64,000 bases of DNA from Viridilinea sp964592425 (lineage in GTDB: Bacteria; Chloroflexota; Chloroflexia; Chloroflexales; Chloroflexaceae), in assembly GCA_964592425.1 (NCBI GenBank), contig CAZQCG010000015.1, positions 36,653 through 100,652 of the forward strand. Direction: 5' to 3'. Positions 1 to 8,525 of the stretch are shown here, in pieces (position 1 is the first letter of the stretch; each line of letters starts with the position of its first letter). Made by a program: the position numbers and the translations under genes. Below the pieces are notes generated by a model that saw only the letters and a program-made list of their open reading frames with translations, ran no database searches and had not been told where the DNA came from.

Positions 1-3000
1 CTGAAACGCATCGACCGCTTCAGTATCCCCGACACTGGATTCCCGACCGCGCAGGGGTCGCTGGCAATCAATCTGGGCCTGATCTCCGCTGACTCGGCAG
101 TCCAGGCCGACCTCTGGCCCTTTGCGCTGGAATACTACCCCAACCCGAGCATTGGCCTGGCCGTTGGAGTGACTGACAGCGCGGAACGCGGGCTGAACCC
201 GTTGCACGCGGAGGGGGCACCCTTCATGAACGGGAGTGACTTCCAGACCCCGCCGCAGGCCCATGTGCTCTTCTACAATCCGAACGGGGGAACCTGGCAG
301 CGCGCGCTCAGTGTTGATCTCGGCAACGACCCCAATTTCACCAACCGTCACAGCGGCAGTGGCTATGGCCGTGTCATTGAGGAGTTCTGGTCATTCCCGG
401 TGCGCGGTTGGAACCACTGGCGTGACGATCTGCACACCATGCCATGGGCGTTCGATGGGGCCGGACGGGTGACGATCAACTACCCTCAGCCGATGCTCAC
501 CGATATTGAGTTTGTGCGTGAGCAGGTGCCAGGGCCAGCAGCCCAGTCAGAAAACCCGCTTATGGTGCTGGGCCTGCGTGACCGCACCGGCGACCAGGTC
601 TTCAGCACCTACAACGTCCCCCCAGATGAACAGATTGGTGTCGCCCAGGGCGATACGTTGCTCTACCGCCGTGTCGGTGCTGCAACCGGGTGGACGTTTC
701 AGTCCGCCGAATTCTATGACGACGATTTCCACGTCTCTGGTGGCACCTCGAATCCGGCGCATCTTGAGAACCACTCAGGTGCTATGGAGAGTGCGCTGAA
801 CGCCAATACCAGCGTCAGTGCCGTCGGCTCCTCGCTGGCTGTCAGCGCCTTATCTGCCGGTGGCAACCACGAGGGACGTTTCTACACCAATGCCGCCGGG
901 CCAGGGGCAAGCGGAAGTATCACGCAACGCAGCTCGCTTGTGCCGACCACCAGCCACGCGGCGAGTAAAGCGGCCAACCTGGGTGATTTTGAGTTGCTCT
1001 GTGACTATGCCCTCGTCGGTGGACGGGTGTGGGACGATAAGGACAATGATGGGGTTCAGGACGGCAATCCTGCTGGAACCGCCCCGACCGATGATAGTGG
1101 GATTGCCAATGTGACGCTCGAGGCCGTTGCACCGGTCAGCGGTGCCTATACGGCTCCCACTGTGCTCGCTACCGCAATGACTGATAGCCAGGGGCGCTAC
1201 CTCTTTGCTGTGCCGCCCAACCGCCCCTTCGCCGTGCGCTTGAGCCAGGTGAGCTTGAGTAGCTTGAGCGCTGCTGGCTACCGGCAGTACGCCCCGGCGA
1301 ATCGCAACGGGGGCACGGCCCCGCGTGACTATGGCGACAGTGATGTACACCAGACCAGTGGCTTGCTGGAGTTTGCCAGTGGCGGCACAGGTACGGCGGG
1401 CGGCGTGACCAGCATGGCCCAGCCGCTGCCCTGGAATGGCTCCGACTTCCGCTCCTTCGACATCGGCCTGCGCAAGCAGGCCCCACTCTGGGACATCGGC
1501 GACCGGGTCTGGCAAGATACGAACCGCAACGGTTTGCAAGACACGGGGGAGTTGGGGCTCAATGGCACGACTATGCGTGATGCCAGCAATGCCCCATTGC
1601 GAGTCACGCTCAGTCCAGAACCAGGCAGTAGGGTGTTCTACCCACCGACGACGGTCAATGTTGGCAGCGACGGCAGCTACCGCTTTCTTGATGTCCCTGC
1701 CGGTAGCTATGTGCTCGAGTTCACCCGCCCGAACGGCTGGACGGTTTCGCCCCAGAACCAGGGAGCGAATGATGCGCTCGACAGCGATCCCTCGGTTGCT
1801 GCGCCGCACCATAGCGATGTGTTCCTGTTCGACGGCACGGCCGATGACCTGAGCCGCGACTTCGGCGTTATGCCCAATTTTGATGTGGCGATCACCAAGA
1901 GCGGGCCAGCCTCGGTGGCGGTGGGCCAGGAACTGANNNNNNNNNNNNNNNNNNNNNNNNNNNNNNNNNNNNNNNNNNNNNNNNNNNNNNNNNNNNNNNN
2001 NNNNNNNNNNNNNNNNNNNNNNNNNNNNNNNNNNNNTGCGCCGGGTGATGCGAACGCGGCCAATAACACCTCCAGCGTAACGACGGCGGTGGTGCGTCCC
2101 GATGTGGCGATCACCAAGAGCGGGCCAGCCTCGGTGGCGGTGGGCCAGGAACTGACCTACACCCTGCGCTACCGCAACCTGGGTACGGGGCCGGCCAGCG
2201 CCGTACAGGTGCGTGACACCCTTCCCGCCGGGCTCACCGTTTTACGCTGGAGTGCCAACCCGAGTGGCTGCACCGTCACGGCAGCCACGCGCCTGCTGGC
2301 GTGCGACCTGGCCACGATGGCGGCGGGGGCCGATGTGAGCGCCAGCCTGGTCGTGCGGGCCGAGGCGACGGCGGCGGCCAGCCTCCTCAACACGGCGACG
2401 ATCACCACCACTGCGCCGGGTGATGCGAACGCGGCCAATAACACCTCCAGCGTAACGACGGCGGTGCTACGTCCGAACGTGTGGGTCGGTGTGCGGGCCA
2501 CAAACAAGACCCTACCGTTGAGCCCGGATGACAACCCGGCGGGGGCATTGAGCTACATCCGCTTCCGGGTGCGTTATGGCAACGATACACAGAGCAGCGA
2601 CGAGGCAGGAACGCGCCTGCCGCCGGCCCTGCGGCACCCAAGTAGTGCCACGGCCCCGGCCGTGGGCAGCCGGCTGACCCTCACCCTGCCTGCACAGGCA
2701 GCCCTGGCAACGGTCAACCCAGTGACCAATGCCAGTGGCATGCCGATGCCCTATACGACCGGGACGGTGGGCGGGCGGAATGTGCTGGTGATCGACCTGG
2801 GCACGCTGGCACCCCTGGCAAGCGCAAGCGTCTATCTTACCCTCCAGAGTAGTGCAGCCCCTGGGGCGGCGATTGCCCTTGCGGCGGAGATCACCACCAG
2901 CAGCGTCGGTGACGAACCGCTGGACAACCTCGCCCAGGACGATACGCCGATTGTCGCCCTGCCTGACCCGGAGAGCAGCGGCGTGCTGCGGCTGATGATC

Positions 3001-3720
3001 CACTCGACGCTCGATCCCAACGCGGGTGGCACCAACCAGACCGACGGGGTCTATCTCTCAACAGGGGCAGCGATCACCTGGCCAGCGGGCGAAGTGCTTG
3101 ACTTTAGCCCACGTCTGACGAGTCTTGAGGTGCGCGACCGCAATCAGAGTGGTGATCCGTTGTTGCCCTACGGGATTGAGGCGCGGGTGACGGGCTGGAG
3201 CCTGGTTAGCTTTAGCAACAACGGACAGGTCATTGATGCACGCACCAGTGTGGACGCTGCTGGCCAGCCCGGCTGCCGGCAGGGCACGACAGCGCTTACT
3301 GGTACGAGTCTGAACGGTTGTACCTACGCCTACCCTGGTGCCACCAGTGCCTGGCGTGCAGTGGAGGTGGCCCTACCGGACAGCCAACTCACTGAAGGTG
3401 TGATGGCAAACCAGGGCCATGCCTACTGGACCTACCGTGGTGTGCCAGGGACGCCGCTGCCGCACCTGCCCGCTGAGCGGGTCTACCTCTTCACGCTTGA
3501 TCCGGTCGAGCCGGTTGGCTTAAACGTGGCGGTGGAGGCGGCGGTACGTCTGTTGAACCTCTATCCACGGGCGGCCCTGGGTGACTGGACACGCGATCCA
3601 CAGCCTATTCCGGGCAGTGAACGGCGCCAGGTCTACCCCGGCAGCTTCCGGGTCAACCTGATCGTGCCGCGCAGCGTGGTCGGGCCGGGAGGGGCACCCG
3701 GTGGAGTGTCGGTGCCGTAG
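1..3720 (+). CDS. Large surface protein with SdrD B-like and DUF11 repeats (5' end missing)
   Basis: The reading frame is open from the first base, so the gene begins before the window; the GTG at 169 is only the first possible internal start. Two SdrD B-like modules lie at about 1010-1290 and 1490-1850, each opening with a D-x-N/D-x-D-G-x-Q-D calcium-loop-type motif (VWDDKDNDGVQDG, VWQDTNRNGLQDT) and closing with a G-x-Y-x-F strand. They are followed by DUF11 (prealbumin-like) repeats at 1882-2475 and a C-terminal region with no recognisable family. I see no LPXTG sorting signal or C-terminal membrane helix. Proteins of this build are secreted or cell-surface stalks. It sits directly upstream of tadE, so it may be a pilus-associated adhesin (inference from position). 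The 100-N gap breaks one DUF11 repeat, so the true length is unknown. Confidence 0.85.
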   Translation: MKRIDRFSIPDTGFPTAQGSLAINLGLISADSAVQADLWPFALEYYPNPSIGLAVGVTDSAERGLNPLHAEGAPFMNGSDFQTPPQAHVLFYNPNGGTWQRALSVDLGNDPNFTNRHSGSGYGRVIEEFWSFPVRGWNHWRDDLHTMPWAFDGAGRVTINYPQPMLTDIEFVREQVPGPAAQSENPLMVLGLRDRTGDQVFSTYNVPPDEQIGVAQGDTLLYRRVGAATGWTFQSAEFYDDDFHVSGGTSNPAHLENHSGAMESALNANTSVSAVGSSLAVSALSAGGNHEGRFYTNAAGPGASGSITQRSSLVPTTSHAASKAANLGDFELLCDYALVGGRVWDDKDNDGVQDGNPAGTAPTDDSGIANVTLEAVAPVSGAYTAPTVLATAMTDSQGRYLFAVPPNRPFAVRLSQVSLSSLSAAGYRQYAPANRNGGTAPRDYGDSDVHQTSGLLEFASGGTGTAGGVTSMAQPLPWNGSDFRSFDIGLRKQAPLWDIGDRVWQDTNRNGLQDTGELGLNGTTMRDASNAPLRVTLSPEPGSRVFYPPTTVNVGSDGSYRFLDVPAGSYVLEFTRPNGWTVSPQNQGANDALDSDPSVAAPHHSDVFLFDGTADDLSRDFGVMPNFDVAITKSGPASVAVGQELXXXXXXXXXXXXXXXXXXXXXXXXXXXXXXXXXXAPGDANAANNTSSVTTAVVRPDVAITKSGPASVAVGQELTYTLRYRNLGTGPASAVQVRDTLPAGLTVLRWSANPSGCTVTAATRLLACDLATMAAGADVSASLVVRAEATAAASLLNTATITTTAPGDANAANNTSSVTTAVLRPNVWVGVRATNKTLPLSPDDNPAGALSYIRFRVRYGNDTQSSDEAGTRLPPALRHPSSATAPAVGSRLTLTLPAQAALATVNPVTNASGMPMPYTTGTVGGRNVLVIDLGTLAPLASASVYLTLQSSAAPGAAIALAAEITTSSVGDEPLDNLAQDDTPIVALPDPESSGVLRLMIHSTLDPNAGGTNQTDGVYLSTGAAITWPAGEVLDFSPRLTSLEVRDRNQSGDPLLPYGIEARVTGWSLVSFSNNGQVIDARTSVDAAGQPGCRQGTTALTGTSLNGCTYAYPGATSAWRAVEVALPDSQLTEGVMANQGHAYWTYRGVPGTPLPHLPAERVYLFTLDPVEPVGLNVAVEAAVRLLNLYPRAALGDWTRDPQPIPGSERRQVYPGSFRVNLIVPRSVVGPGGAPGGVSVP
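1882..2475 (+). repeat. Near-identical 375-bp DUF11 coding repeats
   Basis: Bases 1882-1936 are identical to 2101-2155, and the first 50 or so bases from 2037 match those from 2412. The complete copy is therefore 2101-2475, a 375-bp (125-residue) unit beginning DVAITKSGPASVAVGQEL. The copy at 1882 is interrupted by the N gap. Such recent, nearly identical duplication allows repeat-number change by recombination. Confidence 0.9.
1937..2036. other. Assembly gap (100 N)
   Basis: Exactly 100 N, the usual placeholder for a gap of unknown size. It lies inside a DUF11 repeat. If only one repeat copy is affected, the missing piece should be about 256 bp; further whole 375-bp copies could also be collapsed here. 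The reading frame is the same on both sides. Confidence 0.98.
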
Positions 3721-3759
3721 GTGATGAGACAAGGTTCGTTAGGTGGGAAGGATCATCTG

Positions 3760-4245
3760 ATGAGGATGTCTCTATGGATCAGAGTACACCGTGAGGTTCA
3801 CCGTGGGCAGGCGGTGGTGGAGTTTGTGATTGTGCTGGGGCTGTTGCTGACGCTCATCTTCTCACTGGTCTGTATCGGCCAGATCTTGCTGGCGAACTAC
3901 ACCGTGACCCAGGCGGCCCGTGCGGCAGCCCACCAGGCGGCCCTGGCCGGGGGTGCAAGCACAGCGGCACGCGACGCCGCCGAGCAGATCCTTGAGAGCG
4001 GGGTCGGCACGAGTGCCGCCAGCGATAAGCTCTCGCTACGGGTGGTCTGTGAAGATCCCGCCCGGATCGGCCCGAACGACGAGCCGGGCGACCCATCCAA
4101 CACCGCATCGATCTGCCGACGCTACTACCCGGTCACCGTGCGGGTGCAGTACCGCGACAGCTTCTGGGCACCCTTGCCGCCCCTCTTCACCGCGTTTACC
4201 GTGAACGCCCAGGCCACCCGTGCGGCCGAGCGAGACCAGCAGTAA
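3760..4245 (+). CDS. tadE: TadE-like pseudopilin
   Basis: A 161-residue protein with an N-terminal GQAVVEFVIVLGLLLTLIF segment. This is the TadE pattern: Gly-Gln at a prepilin-peptidase-type site, Glu five residues after the Gly, then a hydrophobic helix. The rest is a small extracytoplasmic domain with two cysteines (VVCED, SICRR). TadE-type pseudopilins are minor components needed for Tad (Flp) pilus assembly. I chose ATG 3760 because GGGAAGG lies 8 nt upstream; GTG 3721 and ATG 3724 are possible but lack such a site. It is followed after 16 nt by a second TadE/G-like gene, so the two are probably co-transcribed with cpaB and the Tad ATPases. Confidence 0.85.
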   Translation: MRMSLWIRVHREVHRGQAVVEFVIVLGLLLTLIFSLVCIGQILLANYTVTQAARAAAHQAALAGGASTAARDAAEQILESGVGTSAASDKLSLRVVCEDPARIGPNDEPGDPSNTASICRRYYPVTVRVQYRDSFWAPLPPLFTAFTVNAQATRAAERDQQ

Positions 4246-4261
4246 GCCAAGGGGAGGTTGT

Positions 4262-4831
4262 ATGTATCCATCAGTGTCACGTCGCCGCACCTCTGGCCAG
4301 ATCGTACCGCTCGTAGCAATCATGCTGCCCTTCTTGCTCGCCTTCACCCTGCTGGTGATCGAGGTGGCCGAACGCTGGTTGGAGGTAGCCATGATCGAAG
4401 ATGCGCTGCAACAGGCCACGCGCTCGGCCGTGCAACAGCTGGACTATCGCAGCTTTGCCACGAATGGTCTGCAGCTGCGTGGTGGCGAGCAGGATTGTAT
4501 TGCCCTCACCCTGGCCCAGGCGCGGGCCTCCGGGCGTACCTGTGCAGCAGTGCTTGAGGTGGCCGACCGTTTCTTGCGCACCAACCTGCGCGGGGTACGG
4601 GGCCTGGCCGAAAGCAGTGAAGCCCTGGTGGCGCGGGTGCGCTGGACGGTGCGCCCGCTGGATGGAGGCTGTAGCTATAGCGACGGGCGGGCAGTGGTCA
4701 GTGCGCCCCAGCCCCTGCTGTGCGCCGAGGTGCGCCCGCTGATGCGTGGCCTCGTGGGCTGGGGCACCTACACGCCGCTGATCATTGCGGCGGATCGCCC
4801 GGAACCTGCCGATACTCTTCCTGGCACCTGA
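4262..4831 (+). CDS. TadG/TadE-like membrane-anchored pilus assembly protein
   Basis: A 189-residue protein. Its N-terminus reads SGQIVPLVAIMLPFLLAFT, the short GQ-plus-hydrophobic-helix anchor typical of TadG-like proteins, followed by an extracytoplasmic part with four cysteines (QDCIAL, GRTCAA, GGCSYS, LLCAEV) that could form two disulfides. ATG 4262 has GGGGAGG 4 nt upstream. Compared with full TadG (often more than 400 residues with a von Willebrand A domain) it is short, so it may be a second minor pseudopilin rather than a true TadG. Its place between tadE and cpaB supports a role in Tad pilus assembly. Confidence 0.7.
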   Translation: MYPSVSRRRTSGQIVPLVAIMLPFLLAFTLLVIEVAERWLEVAMIEDALQQATRSAVQQLDYRSFATNGLQLRGGEQDCIALTLAQARASGRTCAAVLEVADRFLRTNLRGVRGLAESSEALVARVRWTVRPLDGGCSYSDGRAVVSAPQPLLCAEVRPLMRGLVGWGTYTPLIIAADRPEPADTLPGT

Positions 4832-4859
4832 AGCTAACCCTCTCTGAAAGGATCCTGCG

Positions 4860-5738
4860 ATGACTGCTGCAACGTCGACCCCGACCCTGAGCCAGGCCCT
4901 CAACCGCAAGAAGCGCAATCCGCTGCCGGCCCTGCTCCTCGGGATCGGCCTGCTGACCGCCGTCGGGTTTGCCCTGCTGGGCTACCTGGAGAGCCGGCGT
5001 ACCGAGCAGGTGGTCGTGCTGACCCAGGATGTGCCCTACGGCCAACCTATCCCTGCGGAGGCAGTGGCCGTGGTCGAGGTACCTCTGCACCGCCCGGCCC
5101 AACTGGAGGGTATCACTGACCCGAATGCCGTAATTGGGCGCTACGCCGCTCGTAACCTGGGTGCCAGTGACCTGGCCCAGCCGGGCATGCTGATGGAATC
5201 CCCGCCCCTGCAGCCGGTCTATCCGAATGGGGTGGAGTTGGAGGTGAATATGGTGCCGGTGCCTTTCAGTGTTGAGGCCCTGGGGCCGGTGACAGATCAT
5301 GATCGGGTCAACATTGGCTTCACCGGAGCCGACCCGGCGCTGTGTGATGCGACCCTGACTGCTGTAGCGAGTGGGACGCCCACGCAGTTGTCGCCGCCAC
5401 CGGATGCGGAGAATCCGGGCGTGCGCCCCTACGCTTGCCGGCTGGTGAGCTACGCCCGCATCCTCTGGATCGACGATGCTGGCACGGCCTACCTGGAGCT
5501 GACGCCCTACCAGGCCCAGGCGATCTGGGCCCTGCAGGCCAGTGGCATGCCAATGTGGGGTGAGCGTTACGGTGTGGCCTCCGACCCTCTGCCTGCCTTC
5601 GACCGGCTCGATGCAGGCCAGGTCAATCGTGAGGCGTTGCTGGCTCCGGCACCTACGCCCCAGCCTCGCGAAGATCCCCTGGTTCCGCCAGCCATCCCTG
5701 GTGCGAACGTGCCCCCCATCCCCGGTAGTCAACCGTAG
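4860..5738 (+). CDS. cpaB: CpaB/RcpC-like Flp pilus assembly protein
   Basis: A 292-residue protein: a basic N-terminus, one membrane helix at about residues 18-44 (LLLGIGLLTAVGFALLGYL), then a SAF domain starting near VVVLTQDVPYGQPIPAE and running to about residue 110 (ARNLGASDLAQPGML). This is the layout of CpaB/RcpC, a periplasmic/extracytoplasmic pilus assembly factor. The C-terminal half (about 110-292) corresponds to the RcpC region and ends in a proline-rich tail. GAAAGGA sits 8-9 nt upstream of the ATG. In a single-membrane Chloroflexota cell there is no secretin to partner with, so it more likely acts at the membrane/wall interface (inference). It fits the tadE-tadG-cpaB-tadA order. 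Confidence 0.8.
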   Translation: MTAATSTPTLSQALNRKKRNPLPALLLGIGLLTAVGFALLGYLESRRTEQVVVLTQDVPYGQPIPAEAVAVVEVPLHRPAQLEGITDPNAVIGRYAARNLGASDLAQPGMLMESPPLQPVYPNGVELEVNMVPVPFSVEALGPVTDHDRVNIGFTGADPALCDATLTAVASGTPTQLSPPPDAENPGVRPYACRLVSYARILWIDDAGTAYLELTPYQAQAIWALQASGMPMWGERYGVASDPLPAFDRLDAGQVNREALLAPAPTPQPREDPLVPPAIPGANVPPIPGSQP

Positions 5739-5746
5739 GCTTTATG

Positions 5747-5779
5747 AGACCTGACAGGTCTGCAAGACCTGTCAGGTCT
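5747..5779. repeat. Perfect palindromic element in the cpaB-tadA gap
   Basis: Arms AGACCTGACAGGTC (5747-5760) and GACCTGTCAGGTCT (5766-5779) are perfect inverted repeats around a 5-nt loop. Each arm is itself nearly palindromic. No T-run follows, so it is more like a dispersed hairpin repeat than an intrinsic terminator. The rest of the 5739-5947 gap shows no gene. Confidence 0.6.
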
Positions 5780-5947
5780 GGCGCAGGGAACAGCGTTACT
5801 TTTGCTCTACGGGCTCTTACCGCTATAGCTCTTGAGACAAGGTTTCGGGCTGGTTTACCGTTCAGCGTCACTCGCCGCGTACTGATGCGCTCGGGCTATT
5901 TTCTATTTGCTATCTCCTAAATCCTTCTCTTGACAGGATCTCCCCCT

Positions 5948-7168
5948 ATGACCAACGCTGATCAGCTTGCCATGACTACTCCAGAGAGCCTGGATCATGC
6001 CGACCGTGCGCTCACCGAAGAGTTACAGATGCTGTTGCGCAGTGGGCGCCTGCGTGATTGCTGGGATCTGCCGCCTGAGCAGGTCTTCGCCCGCTTTGGC
6101 CTGGGGGGCGGGCGCGCTATAGCCGACTGGGCCAGGCTTCCCTGGTACGGCCCACTCGAAATCTGGCGTGATCCCATCCACGAGGTCTCTGACATTCTCT
6201 ACAACGGACCACCCGAAGAGCCCTTCTATATCGTGCAGCGCGGTGCCATGCTCTGTACCGGCGTGACCGCCCACCCTGCCTGGATTGCCTGGGTACAGCG
6301 CCAACTGCTGTTGCGCGGCGGGCGCAGTCTGGCCGATAGCCAACAACTGCCGCCGACGGCACAGGGTGTGGCCGACCTGCTGCGTTTCGCGCTCACCGCG
6401 CCGCCGGTCGGGCGCTTTGGCCCTGGTATGGCTATTCGCTTGCTACCCGCGTGCTGGCGTACCCTCGACGACCTGATCCAGCAGCGAGTGATCAGCCGCG
6501 AAGCGGGCGATCTCTTGCTCGAAGCCCTGGCCTCCGGGGCCTCACTGCTGGTTGCCGGACCGACCGGCAGCGGCAAGACGACCCTCACGGCGGGCTTGAC
6601 CCAGGCGATTGGCCAGCGCTTGCGCCTGGTCTTTGTTGAGGACGGTGGCGAGTTACCCCGTTCGCCCAACAGCCTGCATCTCGAAGTGCCCGCCGAGCAG
6701 GGTGGTTTCAGCCGGGCAGTCACCTTCGCCCTGCGCCAGAAGCCCAACTACATCATCGTGGGTGAGGTGCGTGGCGGCGAGGCCATGGCGATGCTTCAGG
6801 CCGCTGCCACAGGCCACCCCGGCATCGGCACCATTCACGCCGGGGCCGTCCAGGGTGCTCTGCGTAACCTTGAGCGTATGGCGATGATCGGCCTGGCCGG
6901 TGAAACCGGCGGCGGCGGGCAGGCGGCGGCCCAGATCGTGCGCGGCCTGATCACCTCCGAGACGGTCAGCCTGATTGTGATCACGCTTGGCCTGACGCCC
7001 CGCGGACGCCGTTCTGTGCTCGCGATCGAAGAGGTACTGCGTCAGGGTGCCCAGGGTCAGGCAGGTGATATTTTCCCGACCAATCCCCTCTTTCAGTACG
7101 ACCCGCACAGTGACCAGCTGAACCGCATCGGTAATGTCAATGCCGCCTGGGGTCTTGGTCGCCTGTAG
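5948..7168 (+). CDS. tadA: TadA/CpaF-type pilus assembly ATPase (first copy)
   Basis: A 406-residue cytoplasmic ATPase of the type II/IV secretion superfamily that would power Tad pilus extension as a hexamer. Visible motifs: Walker A GPTGSGKTT (about residues 203-211), an Asp box FVEDGGELPR, Walker B region YIIVGEVRGGEA and a His box TGHPGIGTIHAG. All look intact. The N-terminal 190 residues form the usual less conserved domain. I chose ATG 5948 (AGGA about 9 nt upstream) over TTG 5930. It is the first of two TadA-like ATPases in this locus, separated by a TadZ-like gene. It lacks the long C-terminal extension of the second copy. Confidence 0.88.
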   Translation: MTNADQLAMTTPESLDHADRALTEELQMLLRSGRLRDCWDLPPEQVFARFGLGGGRAIADWARLPWYGPLEIWRDPIHEVSDILYNGPPEEPFYIVQRGAMLCTGVTAHPAWIAWVQRQLLLRGGRSLADSQQLPPTAQGVADLLRFALTAPPVGRFGPGMAIRLLPACWRTLDDLIQQRVISREAGDLLLEALASGASLLVAGPTGSGKTTLTAGLTQAIGQRLRLVFVEDGGELPRSPNSLHLEVPAEQGGFSRAVTFALRQKPNYIIVGEVRGGEAMAMLQAAATGHPGIGTIHAGAVQGALRNLERMAMIGLAGETGGGGQAAAQIVRGLITSETVSLIVITLGLTPRGRRSVLAIEEVLRQGAQGQAGDIFPTNPLFQYDPHSDQLNRIGNVNAAWGLGRL

Positions 7169-7213
7169 CGCTGACTGAACCGCCGATCCTGAAGCATTCC
7201 TGAGGAGGTCTGC

Positions 7214-8488
7214 GTGGAACTGGTACTCTTTACGACTCTTGATGGACTGGCTGCCCAGGTTGAGCAGTTTCGCGATCTGGCCATTCTGGCCCCTTCGCGC
7301 ATCGATCAGGTGGCCCGCCTGCTGGAAGGCCCTCGTCCGCCTGATGCGCTCTACCTTGACGATACACGGGCAGCTTCGCTGGCCGAGCTCTGGCGCACGG
7401 CAACGCTGGCCCAGCGTGTCGGGGTGCGCGTACTGATCAACTTCCACGGCCCGGCCCACAGTGCCCTCCACGATGCTGAGGGGGCTGGCCTGCCGGCGAT
7501 TGCCGAGCCTGATCCGAGTGCTGTGGCGACCTGGCTTGGGGCACAGCTTGGCCTGCATCGTAGTGCAACCACCCGTCATGGTGCCATCATCGCCGTAGGG
7601 GCGGCCAAGGGTGGTATCGGTAAGACCTTTGCCACCTGTGTGCTTGCCGAGGGCCTGCGCCGGCGTGGCCTCAATGTGCTGGTCTGGGATAGCGACATCT
7701 CGAATCCGGGCCTGGTCGCCGCCTTCCGCATCCCTTCCAGTGCTCCCTCCTATCTACACCTGATCCAGCGCGGCCCGGCCCATTGGGGCAGCGCTGGCCT
7801 GCAGCCCTTCATCTACCAGCCCGACCACACTCGTGGTAGTACGGCAGGCTGGGGGGCGATCGATTTCCTGATTGGCTCCCATTCCGTTGCTCGGGTGGAA
7901 AACGATGTGCGCCTGCCCGACTGGCAAGGGTTCTACCATAGTGTCGCGACCCTGGAGCAGTACGACCTTGTGATTATCGATACGCCGCCCGACTACCTGC
8001 GTCGACCTTACGCGACCCATGTGCTCCAGGCTGGCGGCAGCGTGATCCTGCCAACACCGCCCGGGGCCCGCGAGCGGATGGGCGTCGGGCACCTGCTCGA
8101 TCATTTTCGTGACCATGCCCCTGAGGCCCTGGATCGCTGTGCCTTGCTCTTGATGCAGCCTGAACGTGGTGTAACCACGACCGTCACCGAGGTGCAGGCC
8201 CTCTTTGAGCGGCGCTATCCCCAGGTCGGCACGATTGGCACCCTGCCGCGTGCGCCACGCCTGGCCAGCCTGGCCGACGAGCATGACGGCTACCGCTCGA
8301 TGCTCGATCTTGGTCCCCACAGCCTCTTTGCGGTCGCTACTCACCGCATGGTTGAGAACCTCTGTCTGCGCCTCGGCCTGAAGCCACCCCTGCCGCTGCC
8401 CCGCTCGAGCTTGCTGATGCGCCTCAAGGCGCGCTTCGCTGGTGAAGATGTCCTTGCCACCGCGCACCCCTCACCCGCCGTGGCCTGA
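7214..8488 (+). CDS. tadZ: TadZ/CpaE-like MinD/ParA-family ATPase
   Basis: A 424-residue protein. Residues 1-115 are an atypical N-terminal domain in the position where TadZ proteins carry a receiver-like domain; no clear phospho-acceptor motif is seen. A deviant Walker A (GAAKGGIGKTFATCVLAEGL, lysine signature at about 131-137) and switch regions VLVWDSDISNPG and LVIIDTPPDYL follow, as in the MinD/ParA/TadZ group. TadZ localises Tad machinery to its cellular site. GTG 7214 is supported by GAGGAGG 6 nt upstream. It lies between two TadA ATPases, and a second TadZ-type protein with a clear receiver domain lies at 17663. Confidence 0.8.
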   Translation: MELVLFTTLDGLAAQVEQFRDLAILAPSRIDQVARLLEGPRPPDALYLDDTRAASLAELWRTATLAQRVGVRVLINFHGPAHSALHDAEGAGLPAIAEPDPSAVATWLGAQLGLHRSATTRHGAIIAVGAAKGGIGKTFATCVLAEGLRRRGLNVLVWDSDISNPGLVAAFRIPSSAPSYLHLIQRGPAHWGSAGLQPFIYQPDHTRGSTAGWGAIDFLIGSHSVARVENDVRLPDWQGFYHSVATLEQYDLVIIDTPPDYLRRPYATHVLQAGGSVILPTPPGARERMGVGHLLDHFRDHAPEALDRCALLLMQPERGVTTTVTEVQALFERRYPQVGTIGTLPRAPRLASLADEHDGYRSMLDLGPHSLFAVATHRMVENLCLRLGLKPPLPLPRSSLLMRLKARFAGEDVLATAHPSPAVA

Positions 8489-8525
8489 GTCGCCGGTCAG
8501 CGCCAGCCTGTTCCAGGAGATGATG

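Noticed and set aside
850..1812. 320-residue minus-strand open frame in the surface-protein gene
   Set aside because: The opposite strand encodes SdrD-like repeats with conserved calcium-loop patterns; the shadow has none.
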